64,000 nucleotides of DNA, taken from NCBI RefSeq assembly GCF_018320785.1, contig NC_054886.1, positions 7,563,207 through 7,627,206 on the forward strand, read 5' to 3'. Made by a program: the position numbers and the translations under genes. Each line of letters opens with the position of its first letter. The first letter of the stretch is position 1. The notes beneath the pieces are model-generated. The model was given only the letters and a program-made list of their open reading frames with translations. It made no database searches and was not told where the DNA came from. Positions 12,585-24,300 of this stretch are shown piece by piece. Source of the DNA: Cheilinus undulatus (Eukaryota; Chordata; Actinopteri; Labriformes; Labridae).

Positions 12585-12890
12585 TCTATCTAGCTTTATG
12601 TTTCATATTTTCTATTGCCATTGTGGCTGTGTTTGTTGTGCTTCCTCATTTGCTCAGTTTGCTTCCTGATTGGCTTTGGCTGTGAATATTTAGAAGCGGC
12701 TCCAATCAAATTGTAGAAACTGCAAAAGTCAAGAAGTTGCTCCTTCATTTCTGACGTCCATCTAACTTTTGCATCTCATGTTTTCTATTGTCGCCGGCTG
12801 GGTTTGTTCTGCTTCCTCCCTCGCTCAGTTTGCTTCCTGATTGACTATGGCTATGAGTGTGCGTCCGTTCAGTATTAACATGCGGCTCCA
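12585..12890. repeat. Two-copy tandem duplication, about 175 bp
   Basis: The block around 12596-12720 is repeated at about 12771-12890. Shared core text includes TTTTCTATTG, TTTGCTTCCTGATTG and GCGGCTCCA at matching offsets. Divergence is moderate, so the duplication is not recent. No coding potential was recognised. Confidence 0.6.
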
Positions 12891-15790
12891 GTCATCTTCC
12901 ATGCATATCAGAGAGGAAAGAAATCACTGTTAACACTCCTCACCCCACAGGAAAATCTGGCAAGATAATCTGTAGAACCTTCCAGTAATGGGGTCTTTGC
13001 AGACTTTGGTAAGAAGGGGGAAATCTTCCCAAAAATTGGCACAATAATGTTGTTATCTGCTTAAGATGATTTAGCAAACAACATGAGAAGTAGCTAAGGG
13101 AATGACAGCTGTTGATTGTGGACTGTCATTTTAAATTCATGAGTTTGAATTCACCATGTCTTTTTTTGGGGGTCCAACCATGTTAAGAAGCAGCCAAACC
13201 TCTTCTTTTTACTTATTGTCCTTCTAGATGCAAACTATGTTAATAAAACTAGAGCTGAGGTTTAACAAGGAGAATTAGACTAGTAATTTACCTATACAGA
13301 ACTTCACAGATGGTCTTTCTAACAGATACCTGCCCTCATTCAGAGTCGATGATTTTTGTCAGTAACCCCACATTTGTCTTGAAGGCAGCTGTGGTGACTC
13401 ATTTTCATTTTCTTCCTTTTTTTTCTCTGAGCGGAGCTGTGGCCGCAGAGCTATTTAAATGTAAATGAAGTTATTGAGTCGGCTGTTATTTCTCAGCAGG
13501 AGCAGGGGCTCTACAATCATAAAGGAGAGAGGCGTGTGAATATGGGTTTTACCTAAGCTGGAATATGTCCTAGATTCATATTTGTGCCTCATTAATTTGA
13601 CTGAAACTGCTGGAAAATTTGACCTTTTTTTTAGTTAACATGCATAATAACTAGTGATAGTGAACATCTCTCTTACTGTCAAGAAAGCCTGTGAAAGGAC
13701 TGAAACCAGCACTAATCTTTACATGTGTAGCATGTTTTCAAAAGCTGAAAGCAGATACATGAACACGTGCATTTAGATATTTCCAAAGTGAATGTTTCTG
13801 CTACTATATTGCACGGAAAATATGTATAACCTTGGCTGCAAATTGTCCTCAAATGCACTTTTATTCCCATTTGAGCCATTTTTTATTCAAGAACCGGATG
13901 AGCAACCCACCAAGCTATGAAAAATAGATCATTTGCATGCAGTGACACTTTCTTTATGAAGGGCTAAGTCTTCTGAGTGCTGCACACATGGTAAGAATAT
14001 TAAATTTTTCCGTTATGGATTGGTGATACACCTTTAAGTTTTCATGGGATTTGCAGACAGTAAGAAAAACTTGCAGTTTTCAAATTAAAAAAGGACTTAA
14101 TTTGGCTGATTTTCTGCTTAAGATTAGTGTTTGGCATTCTTGCGCCACCATTATAGGATGTCAAGGCTCAACTTCACTTTTATGCTTTTGGGTTTTTTAT
14201 TCTGCTCATCTGAATGTTTTAGCTTGACTTTTCTTCAATATCTTCTCTGTATTTTGTACGAAATTGAGACATTTTGCACCCAAAATGTTCCCTTGTTGTA
14301 GACATCAGGCCTGATTTACCAAGAGTGGACTGCAGTAGCTATTTGCTTCACAATTTGTGTTTAATTTCCTCCTGCTGTCTACATCATCTCAAGGTCTAAT
14401 TCACAAAACAAACAGTGCAATGATCAGATGCAAAAAAATGCCCCTAAATGTGTCTTGCTCCGTGTAGTTTGAATGTTTAGAGAAGCTATCTGCATCTTTA
14501 CTCTGCATAGAGCTGAGAGCGGACTTTTTGACTGTATAGTGGGGCTAAACCTGAAAATAAAAGCCATGTTATGTTTGTCACAGCAAGGAGTGAAGAGGGT
14601 TTGAGAGCGAGTTTGATTCTTATGTTGGGCATTCTACTCCAAATGATGATGCTCTCTGATCGCTCTGTGGTCGGTAGTGTCTTGATGTATTTTTAGCACC
14701 AGCACAATTAGAACCTTGCTAGAGGTGATACCAGAACAGCACCAGGTATCATCCTTGAGAGAAAATCAACAAAAAAAGAAACAAAAAGAGTCCAGATGAG
14801 TAGAGCCAGTTAGTGGATAAGCACCTTTCGAGGATGCTTTTAAGCATTTGACAGTATCTTATGAAACAAGTATGTTTTTTATTTTCTGCACAGGTTTAGC
14901 AGGTGCAAAAGCCTTGCAGTTGTGTTATGAATCAGACCCCCAGTCTCCAGAATTAGCATCGTGGTGGAAAAATGGAGAAGGATACAAAGATGTAGAACAG
15001 CACTTAATACTGACTGTATTTTTTTTCTCTTTGTCAAAATGTTTTAGGCAAATTGAAGCTGAATTCTTATGTTATAAATGGAAAACCTGGTAGATTTCCA
15101 GGATTTCAGACTGTAGAGCACATTGGCTAGAAATACAAAGAAGCAAATTCCCAAGTTGATATCTCAAAATGTTCAGTTCTGTCTTTTAAACACTCAAGTC
15201 AGCCACCTCTGCTTCATGCTGCTGTTTCTTTTATTAGTGCTGCTGTGTCAAAAACAATAGTGTTCATGTTCTGAATAGCCCGTTAGTAAAGACTATAATG
15301 CACCAGACAGCTTATCTTCCATTTTAGAGGAAGTATGAGCATGAATGAAGTATTGTACAGTAGAAAAAGTATTTTTTAGATCATATACCAGCGTACTAAG
15401 CCCAAATCTAAACCAGAGAGTTCTAGAAAGATGACTTTTGTCATCAAATTTAACCAAACAACTCAAAACTGTCCTTTAAATCTGCCGTCTCTCTGTTGGT
15501 TGAATGTAGGCTAATGGATAAATTTTGAATTCTCTGATAGGCTTTTTGTCTGCATGTACCAAATGTTCTACATTGTTCCAAAATGGTGTGTTTTGGTGTA
15601 AAAGAACAGAAAATACAGCTTTTTCTATTTTTCCCCTGGTGTGGGACTGTTTTTTTTCTAAGGGGAGGGCTTGGTTTATAATGCCACAAATTGTAAATAG
15701 TTTTGTAAGATAAATCAGGGGGAAAAAATTGAACTGACATGTGAAATGTACAGTATTTTGTGTCACAGATTTTTTTTATATAGCTTTTGT

Positions 15791-15796
15791 AATAAA
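15791..15796 (+). terminator. Poly(A) signal candidate (plus strand)
   Basis: AATAAA preceded by a T-rich stretch with TGTAA-type motifs and followed within 30-60 nt by GT-rich sequence. It is a possible distal 3' end for tada2b transcripts; the paired signals at 11979 and 11991 are a proximal alternative. Confidence 0.35.
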
Positions 15797-16429
15797 ATAG
15801 ATTTTGGATTACAAAAAGGCGTTTTCCTGGGTGTTGTGATGGCATGCTGATGACTGTTTTGTTGTGCTGTTACTTTGTTGATGCAGATAAGGTATGGAGA
15901 TGTATTAAAAGTGCAGATACTTTAACCTTTAAGTCGTCCTTTTTTCTTCTTTTAATTATTCGAGGCTCTTTAAAGCCTTGCTGGGTAAAACTAGCCCAGT
16001 CAAAATTAAAATTCAGCTTCAAGTGACAAAGAAAGGGCTTGTTGGTCAGGTCTGAGGAGTTCCACCAGAGCAGCATGTCAATGAGGCTTCATCACCAACA
16101 ACGCTTTCATTCATGCTTTATAAGATGCAGAATAAACCTTTGTCCTTTCAGTTTTTATATGTAGAAATTATGTTTCGTGGTGTTTTTACAAAGAAACATC
16201 CAAAACTAAATCTGATTTAAATGCTGTGTACTGGAGGTGTCATCAGAGTTTAATTTGAATTAATCAATGTGCCTTCTTCTCTCCCAAATAATTATTGATG
16301 ACTAATGTGCATTTATAGGCTTTGCAAGAGCAGACCAAGATGGTTCAATTACTTATTTAAAATATGGTTGATTTTAAGATAGGGCTGATTCTTACATTTC
16401 CCTATTTTGCATTTTAAACAATTCTTCTA

Positions 16430-17350
16430 TTTTCTTAAACAAAGGGTAGTCAGCTCCTGTTCTGGACCTGCCTTTATTTTGAAAGAAAAAGAATTTTTGG
16501 GTGGATTGAGGATTATGGCATAAACTTAACCACTGAAAAACTTTTAAGGATGATAAAACTTTACATGGATTGAAAAGGATAAAAGGGATAAAAGGGTGAG
16601 TGTTTGGTAACACAAGGTTCAGCTGGCTTTTTACTTGTCTGAGTTTTACCCTCTACCTTTACAAACCTTCCAGGGCTGACTGCCAAGAAGCACCCCCGCA
16701 ACATGATGCTGCCACTACTACTGTGCTTCACAGAAGGGATGGTGTGTTTGGCATCTTCTCTGATGGCCATAAAGCTCCATTTTGGTTTATCAGACCAAAG
16801 CACTTTCTTCCACTTGACCATGGAGTCTCCCACATGCCTTTGGGCTGACGCTAGTCCAGATTTAATTTTTTTTCCTTCAACAGTGTCTTTCTCTTTGCCA
16901 CTCTCCCAGAAAGCTTTGACTGAACCCACGCCTCAGTTGTATTCAGAGAGGTTGTAGGTGTCTTGGTGGCCTCTCTCACTATTCTCCTTCTTGCACGCTC
17001 ATTTGGTTTGTGAGCTGATCAAGGCAGATTTACACATGCCCCATATTCCTTCCCCCATTTCTTCATGGTGGATTTAACTTATCTCTGGGGGATGTTCAGT
17101 GCCTTTGTTGTTTCATCCATTTTGACTTATACTTTTTCTTATTAACGTTTTCTCTAAGTTGCTTGGAGAGTTCTTTAGTCTTCATGGTGTAATGGTAGCC
17201 AGGAATACTGATCAACCAGTGACCAGACCTTCCAGACACAGGTGTCTGTTGATTTCTAAAGTCAGTAAAAGGCTGAAACATCCAAGGGTTTTAGTACTGT
17301 GGTCGCAGGAAAATACCGCAGTTCATATTCAACACTGTAGATGTGTAAAA
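16430..17350 (-). mobile_element. Tc1-like transposon remnant, minus strand
   Basis: Reading the minus strand, 16929-16561 encodes a broken Tc1 transposase segment containing KKVLWSDKPKWSFM, a HTIPSVKHSSSGSIMLRGCF region and PGRFVKVEGK, the area leading to the second catalytic Asp of Tc1 proteins. Upstream minus-strand sequence to about 17350 shows an MKTKELSKQLRENV-like N terminus (about 17190). Stops and frameshifts interrupt the frame, so the element is dead. It lies between the tada2b and grpel1 3' ends. Confidence 0.75.
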
Positions 17351-17771
17351 AAAAAACAAAGCTTAGTCAGAGGTACTTTTCAAACTTGGTCTCTTTATTC
17401 TGATGCTGTGAGACTGGACAAATGTCCATACACATTCTCACGTTTTATCACAGCACTGTCAGTCCTGCAGAGCTGAAAGGTGATGATGTACTGAGAGAAG
17501 CAAACTTACCGGAGCCTTACTGGTTTGAATCTTAGAGCCTTTAAAAATGCCAAGTCAGTACAGTAACATTTCAGACTTCTCTCCAGATCTTAAGGACCTG
17601 TTTCCTTAATTACTCACAAAACATGAGTTTATTAATTTAAGATTATTAGGGTTTTAGATAAAAACTGGGAATGATACCAGCAGATGAGAATTAGCAGGAC
17701 TTGATTTGTGGATGGATTTTAACTTCGCATTACTTCTCCCTCTATTCTAGGTAATTTAGCAACTCTGTAAG

Positions 17772-17932
17772 GCTGGCTACACACTAGATGATTACAAATC
17801 TTGGTGTGTGATTTCGACAGTTTCTTTGTGCTGTTTTCTTGACTTTAGAGTAGTTAACTTCATACAGATATAATCTACATTTAATCATGTGTGAAATTAT
17901 TCTCCTAGAAACATGACTAGTGTGTAGCCAGC
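17772..17932. mobile_element. Short MITE with 16-bp perfect inverted ends
   Basis: GCTGGCTACACACTAG at 17772-17787 is repeated as its exact reverse complement at 17917-17932, enclosing about 161 bp with no coding potential. That is the form of a miniature inverted-repeat element. No clear target duplication is visible, so the superfamily is unknown. It lies just beyond the grpel1 poly(A) signal. Confidence 0.65.
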
Positions 17933-17963
17933 ATGAGAAGCCCCGCCCACTTCCCCTCTGGTA

Positions 17964-17969
17964 TTTATT
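17964..17969 (-). terminator. Poly(A) signal candidate of grpel1
   Basis: Minus-strand AATAAA about 250 nt beyond the grpel1 stop codon (18220-18218). It is the nearest canonical signal and gives a plausible short 3' UTR. Confidence 0.5.
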
Positions 17970-18217
17970 TTAAACCTTATGTTTCTGTCTCTGAAGTGAC
18001 TGACTGAAATGTTGTGCCTCTTAAAAACCAGTGGAGATCCAGGTACAAAGTCCAGTTCAGTTTGGGTCCTGTCACTGTGAGGTACCTCAAGGTGGGCTGA
18101 TGTGAGAAAGGAATTGTGGGAAAAGGTGCGACATCGGTGCCTTGACCAGTCTGCCGTACCCGAGCTCATCCATCGCTCAGGCAACAAAAACAAATCCCAC
18201 TTTGTCAGTTACATTTT

Positions 18218-21200
18218 CTAGGGGGCTTTGGCCACGCCCACCAACGCTGGCCTGAGGGTGCGACCATGAAGCTTGTAGCCCACTTTGGTTACTACGGCGA
18301 CGCTGCCTGGTTCTTTACCCTCGACGGGGGCGTGGAAAAGCGCCTCGTGCTCGTAGGGGTCGAACTTCTGGCCGTCTGGGTTGAGTTTGACCAGGCCGTG
18401 TTTGGTGAACACCTTCTGGATCTGGACCTCCGTCATCACCAGGCCGTCATACAGGTTCTTCAGGTGAGGGTTCTGACTCGTCACCTCCTCCTTCGGGACG
18501 CTCTCTGTGGCTTTTTCCAAGATGTCCGCCACCTCGAGCAGGTCTTTACAGAACCCCTGGATCCCTGGGTATATTCAACATATAAGTACAATGTTACATC
18601 AGATTTACTCACTTAAATTCTAGCAGTTTTTCTACCGTGTTGATTTAACAGCCAAAGATTCACAATGAGATGCATTACAACTTGTGACTGCTTACAATGA
18701 GCCACTCTACAAGCCTGCTACTTCAAACTGCTGCTGGGGATGATGTATTGTTTACATCACAGCAACTCTGTGCTTCAGTCTCCACTTCTGCTTTTCATGC
18801 CCATCTTACTGCCATTTATGACTTCTAGCATATGTCATAAATGAGGAAAGTGATGGTGGCAAAATTGCATTGCTTTTGCCCAAAAAAAGCAAAACAATAA
18901 GAGGGTCCAGACTTTAAAGAGTTCAGGGATGCTTCAGCAGAATACCAGGGAGCTTGAAACACAAGAGTTTGGTCATTTAGAGGAATTAGTGTTGCTTCTA
19001 TAAAGAAAAGAAAGTCGCTGACGGCTGGTGATTAGGAACGGATATCAAAATCTTGGTGTGTAAAAACCTGTTCTGTATTTTAAAAACCGGGTTGCGTTAG
19101 CCAAGTGGTTCCCAACCTTTTTTCATTTTTCTTCCAGGATTCTGCAGCACTGGACTGATCAAATTTTCAGAAGAAAGTTGGAATAATTGGCCAAACTAAA
19201 AGGCTGACCAAAATGTTTAAGACTTGGTTGATTTTGCATTTATAATTACAGCAGTGACACAGCAACTGCCTAGGGGGACTGATGTTTATTTATAAGAGCC
19301 ACAAAATGTTTGTCAGAATATTTAAATCTTTATTTAAATATTTAGCATGGGAAGCACATTTCTAAGATCAAGTATTTCATGGCAATCGTCAGCCTAAATT
19401 GGCCCTTTGCTGTCATCTAGTGGTGGAAATGTGGAACTGCCAGATACTTGCTTACCGCCCAGAGTGATTTTCCTCAAGGATATGTCCTTGGCGAGTGATG
19501 TTAGTTGTGATGTAAATGTTAAAATATGAGAAAAGCAAATTTAGTTCTTACCGTATAATTTAGCGTCCTCTATCATCTTCTGACTCCTCGTCCTGAGGTT
19601 TTCTGTGTCTGCCAAAGCCCGCTTGTACTTCTCCTGAGGACAGAAACAGGACCAACAGGCTTAAAACACAAACATCACATCATGAATCTCCAAGCAGCAA
19701 ACTAAAATTAACTATCATGTACTTTAAGTCTTCAAGTTAGGATAAAAATCCCTTATTCTAAGTAAACAGGTCAGTGTTGTTAGGCTATATCTTCAGTTAG
19801 TTTTTGATTCAATCGAAGGTGAAAGAACTTGACCATGATGTTAGATGGAGACTAGTAGTGATGCCAGTCAGATATGTCGTCTCTAAAAGCCCCCTAAGCT
19901 TGGATGTCACCCCCAGCTCTGACTCCAAATGTCAATTACATGCAGCAAAAGCCTGCAGTTATAAAACAAAAACAATTTCTATGAACATAGTCCTGCTACA
20001 ATAGATCAAAAACTTATCATGTACTTAAAAATGCACCCTATAGAACTTTAAATGTACACTGTACTGGCAGGGGCCAGGTCAAATGAGTGTTGAGGGTTTT
20101 AAAAGTGCCAAGACTTTAAATTTGAGGCAATTCAGTAAAATTCAACAACACTGACACCTGTTTCGATTCTAGTTTGATTTAAAAAATAGAAGCCCTTGAC
20201 ATCCAATATTGGGTCATTTTTTTGTTTCGGATTGGTAAAAACTGCAAACAACTTTTGCACACAGTCTATATTAAACAAAATATTGACAATATTTCTGTAT
20301 GGTAGCATTACTTATGTTTAAGTGCAGTTTAGACAGTACTTATCTACACTGTGAGTCCAAATCACACTGAAGTTAAAAGCTGTGATATTTACACTTCTAT
20401 GAAGTTTCACTTTTACTTAAAAACATCCTAGAGTGCCAAAGACTTAACTGATTGATAAAGACATGTTATATCTCATTGTGTATGGAAGTGCAGAGATATG
20501 CGCTTCATTATGGCACTGTTGTAGAAAAGCACTATGAATTGATTTATTTCTCTCTTATTCACCTATTAAATTAATAAGATGCAGTGTTTTTATACTACTG
20601 ATAGTTAAAAGAACAGAGAATATACACATTTAAAACATGTGGGATTGAAAACTATCACACATCTTAATAGTCTCTGGATCTCTCTCTCCTGAAACAGCTG
20701 CGCTCCAGGCTTAAAGCTGATGCATGCTGCAGGAAGAGAGGCAATGCTGGCTTTCCTTTCACTCAAATTGGCAGTGGTAAAGTATTAAAATGATGTATTG
20801 CTACAAAACAAAAGGCTAATTATTTAGTTATTTATTTGTGGCTGCCAACTGTTAGTCAAGGCTGTAGTTGTTAGCTTTGTCTTGTTTCAGAGTTAGGTCC
20901 TGGTCTACAATGTGGAGTAAGGGAAGTATTTAGCCTGCAGAACCTAATCAGAAACCAAGTGGGGATTTCTGCATTGTTTGCACAGACTTAATTTCAACTT
21001 GTGAAAACAAGAAGTAGCCATGGTGTAGGTGTTGAAATAACTGTAGCAGGGATGCCATCTAGAAGCGAGCCTGTCTGCACTCTTACTGTCATGTCTTTGA
21101 GCTGTTCCTCCAGCTGGGTCTTCTCCTCCAGTAGAGCTTTCTCTGCTGAGCTCTGCTCCGGTTTCTCAGCCTCCTCCTCCGGCCCGTGACCGTTCTTCTG

Positions 21201-24077
21201 CTGCGTGGCTGTGCATAACAACCTCGGAGATGCTCTGGATGAGAGGGATCAAATTATTACAAAATTATGTTGCTTAAATATTAGGAGCCTGATTCTTCTG
21301 ATGATCCCTGACATCAGGGGGGTGTTTGTCTATCTGAGGGTTGCCACAATACCTGTTTTTTCCAATCTAATCAAATATTGATAACTTTCAGAATACTGCT
21401 GCAAGAGAAACACAATTAAGCAGTCAAATTTGGGTATTTTCTTGTTCTAATAATCAAAAAGTGGTGGCAGATTCTTGCAAACTGTCCAAATTGAACAAAA
21501 AGGCCAGGAAAGTTTCAGTATCACCAATGCATTTGTGCAATTTAGGCGGTGCTACTTCTGTCTGCTAACTTTTGTGGTGCGACCCAGGCAGAACCAAAAT
21601 GCAGGGATGCTTGATTTTGGATTTTTGTTAATATTTCCAAACTCATTTTAGCAGATACAGATATATTGATACACATTTTTCTAAATTGTAGAGAACGCCA
21701 AATGTCTCTTGTGCAAAGAGATTCGTTCTGATGCCTTTAGGATGTTGTGAACTGTCGTAAATGTCATTATATGATTACTGCTAATTTGAATACAGTATAA
21801 TTACACTGGTTTAAACCATTTAAAATAGTTTAATTATGTATTCCAATGAAAGCAATATAATGTTGTTAATTCTCTCTAGCCTACAGAGAAGTGTGGACAC
21901 AAGACACCAGACAATTAATTTACTGTCATATGGAGCTTAACAAGATTAGATGTTCTTTAGTAGTAATAGAGGCATTAACCTCCTGAGACTTATTTGGGGT
22001 CTGTAGGACATTGTAAGTTTAAAGCTCAGCCTTGTCTTTAGACAGGAATAAGTTAGGTTTTTTAAAAAGGTATATTTTGGATCTTTTAATGCCTTTATTT
22101 TATTGAGGAGGGCAGTTGATACAGTCAGACACAGGGATGAGAGAGTGGGGGAGAGGCATGCTGGAAAGAGGCCACAGGCTGTCCACATACATGAGGAACG
22201 GCCTAACAGCAACAAGCCCCAGGAATTCTTTTTGACGAAAAACTATGTCCAAAAATCTCCCAAAGATCCTGTTTCTGCAGAAAATACAGAAGTGGGTTGG
22301 TTTAAGATGTGTGTCGAGAAGTTGGTCAGTTGTAGGGGGTCTTCACTCAGTAAGAAATGGTGTCAGTAATTGAGAGGTATGGTGGAGTTGTTTATTTTTT
22401 GATGATGGACCTCAAGGTCTTGTTAAGGCAAAGCATGAACAAAATTTCCACTTGGATTTCTGAATTTCTTGGAAATTTATTTTTGATTCCAAAATCCACA
22501 CAATGTAAAATTTCAAAGAAATAAGCTAAAATTACTGCGGAAATACATCAACATATTTTTAAAGTATCCCATAAAGTGACCAAAATTTGGTCATTCAATT
22601 TCTTCCCCTAGATAATCAAGAATTTCCAAAAAGTTTTAAAGCAAATCCCCTAAAATTTCTCATCAAACTCCCAAAAAGTTACAAATGCAGTCCCTGAAAT
22701 TTCAGAAAGCTAATGGAAAATTCCCGCAAATATCCCAAAAAGCCCTGAAATTTAATTAAAATTTCCAAGAAAATATAAAAAATAAAAAAAACACCTCTGA
22801 ACTATTCTATACTGAAAAGAATTTCAAAGCTAATCCCTAAAAATAAAATTAAACTTCATGAAGAAAATAAGCATTTTCCAAATCCAATCCAAATTTATTT
22901 AAATATCCATGATAATACCAAACATCTCCTAAATCTACACTTTTGAAAAATTCCCAAACTCAAATAAATTACCAAAAAATCCGAAACTTCTGTTGAAACA
23001 CTCCAGAAGATACATACATAGATATTTCCAGTGAAAAAAACTTGAAAACTCCCAAGCAAATTCCTCCAATAAATCTAAACAAATCCCCTGTAATTTCCAG
23101 GAAAATCCATAGCATATTTTCTTAATATTTGAAGCAAATTGCTTCAACTTAAAAGGACATTCTGGACAGTTATCTCAATAATTCAAAAAGCAGAACTTGT
23201 CACTAAATGGTAGGACAAATGTATGTTTCCATATGTACTGGGTCTTGGAGGTTAAATTGGTAGATTAATGAACATGGTTTGGTTTAGGCTTATTCTACCG
23301 TGGTAAAAATTGAGAAAATAACGGACTTAAGGCCCACAGTAACTATAAAATTCGCTTAAACTGATAAAAGAGAAGCATACGTTAACGTTTACACAAACAA
23401 ATTCTCAGTAACTGATCGCACAGTATACTTAAAGGATCACTATCAGGTCATTTGGCTAAGCTAATTTGCCGGTGTAACAGTTTAAACAGTGACCGTGCTA
23501 ACCTGCGACTTTCATCCGGATGCGACTGGTTGTCGTAGAGTGGTCGTAGCGAATTCGTCTTCCCTTTTTACTTAACAGGCACAATTATTGTCTTTATGTT
23601 TTGTATTGAAATATTTGAGAGATATGCGTCCATTAGGACACTTAATATCATAAACATCTGTTGTAACTGGCGCATCCGGATGAAAGTCGCCAGTTAACAT
23701 AGTCACCAAATTGAAGCATTACACCAGAATGTCATGACATTTCATCATTGTTATAAACAGTGGCACACAAACAATGACATACGGTTAAACGCTGGTTATG
23801 CTTCCGCTTGAGCCACATTAACTTATAAAAACACCTAAATAATCAGGTAACAGCTGTATTTTTCACATAAAGGTCAAGCTATCGATGCTAACTCGCTAGC
23901 TTCTAACGTTATTGTGCCGGTTTAACAGACACCTGCAGCAAACACTCGCATCTAGCATGACCGTACAAGGCTTTCTTTCATATAAAGGGTTGGCAGCGTA
24001 ATATATTACCTTATGAGTGCAGGTGAAGCTACTAGAGAGTAGCTCTGTCTCACTGCTCGTACACACCAGCTCGCCAT
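18218..24077 (-). CDS. grpel1: GrpE-like 1, mitochondrial nucleotide exchange factor
   Basis: Four coding exons on the minus strand: 24077-24010 (68 nt), 21234-21087 (148 nt), 19633-19552 (82 nt) and 18564-18218 (347 nt), with GT-AG borders and matching phases, encode 214 aa (human about 217). Exon 1 starts MASWCVRAVRQS, and exon 2 continues ASPRLLCTATQQ: a basic, hydroxylated N terminus typical of a mitochondrial presequence. Residues about 50-95 are the GrpE coiled-coil segment; YKRALADTENLRTRS in exon 3 is diagnostic. The last exon carries the four-helix and beta-wing parts, with IQKVFTKHGL, FDPYEHEALFH and GYKLHGRTLRPALVGV. GRPEL1 releases ADP from mitochondrial Hsp70 (HSPA9) in the matrix and is needed by the import motor. 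Intron 1 holds an AT-rich repeat and a small inverted-repeat element; intron 3 (18565-19551) has hAT-like sequence near 19110. Confidence 0.95.
22440..23110. repeat. Degenerate AT-rich tandem repeat in grpel1 intron 1
   Basis: About 670 bp of loosely repeated units of roughly 20-25 bp built around AAAATTTCC, CCCAAAAAGTT and CCCTGAAATTT. Units vary too much to give a fixed period by eye. The composition differs sharply from the neighbouring intron. Confidence 0.55.
23469..23727. mobile_element. Inverted-repeat element with ~60-bp arms (MITE candidate)
   Basis: The left arm, 23469-23530, contains GCGACTTTCATCCGGATGCG; the right arm, 23664-23727, contains the near reverse complement CGCATCCGGATGAAAGTCGC. 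Similarity extends outward to CCGGTGTAA on the left and TTACACCAG on the right. The 259-bp unit is bounded by these arms, and the middle (23531-23663) has no coding potential. It sits in intron 1 of grpel1, about 280 bp from exon 1. Flanking target duplications are not evident. Confidence 0.65.
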
Positions 24078-24300
24078 TTCTCTCTGTAGTAGTGCAGGGA
24101 AAACCTACTTGTAACACACGCTGACGGAACGCTCAACCTGCTGTCATTGCTGTGGAGTCTGAGCCAATCAGAGAGCAGTAAGAAGAACGCCTCTCGCGTT
24201 CGACCAATCATATTTAACGAGGAGTTTGACGACTTCTTAAAGTTTGGTTGAGGTAAAGTTAAAGGTGAAACGTGCCCACGTGAGCAAGGACAGTTTTTAA
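24078..24300 (-). promoter_or_regulatory. grpel1 promoter region
   Basis: Directly upstream of the grpel1 start. Two CCAAT boxes (24164-24168 and 24204-24208, inverted relative to the gene) are about 40 bp apart, and an E-box CACGTG lies at 24277-24282. CpG density is higher than around it and no TATA box is evident. This fits a broadly expressed mitochondrial gene; factor binding is inferred. Confidence 0.5.

Larger units (their letters stand above)
9728..15815 (+). other. Probable tada2b 3' UTR and downstream DNA
   Basis: No gene was recognised between the tada2b stop and 16.4 kb. Poly(A) signals followed by GT-rich sequence occur at 11979-11984 and 11991-11996 (two AATAAA motifs 12 bp apart) and at 15791-15796. 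Either could end a long 3' UTR. The region also contains a direct duplication (9985-10130 and 10965-11090) and a tandem duplication at 12585-12890. The short open frames here have no recognisable domains. Confidence 0.35.
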
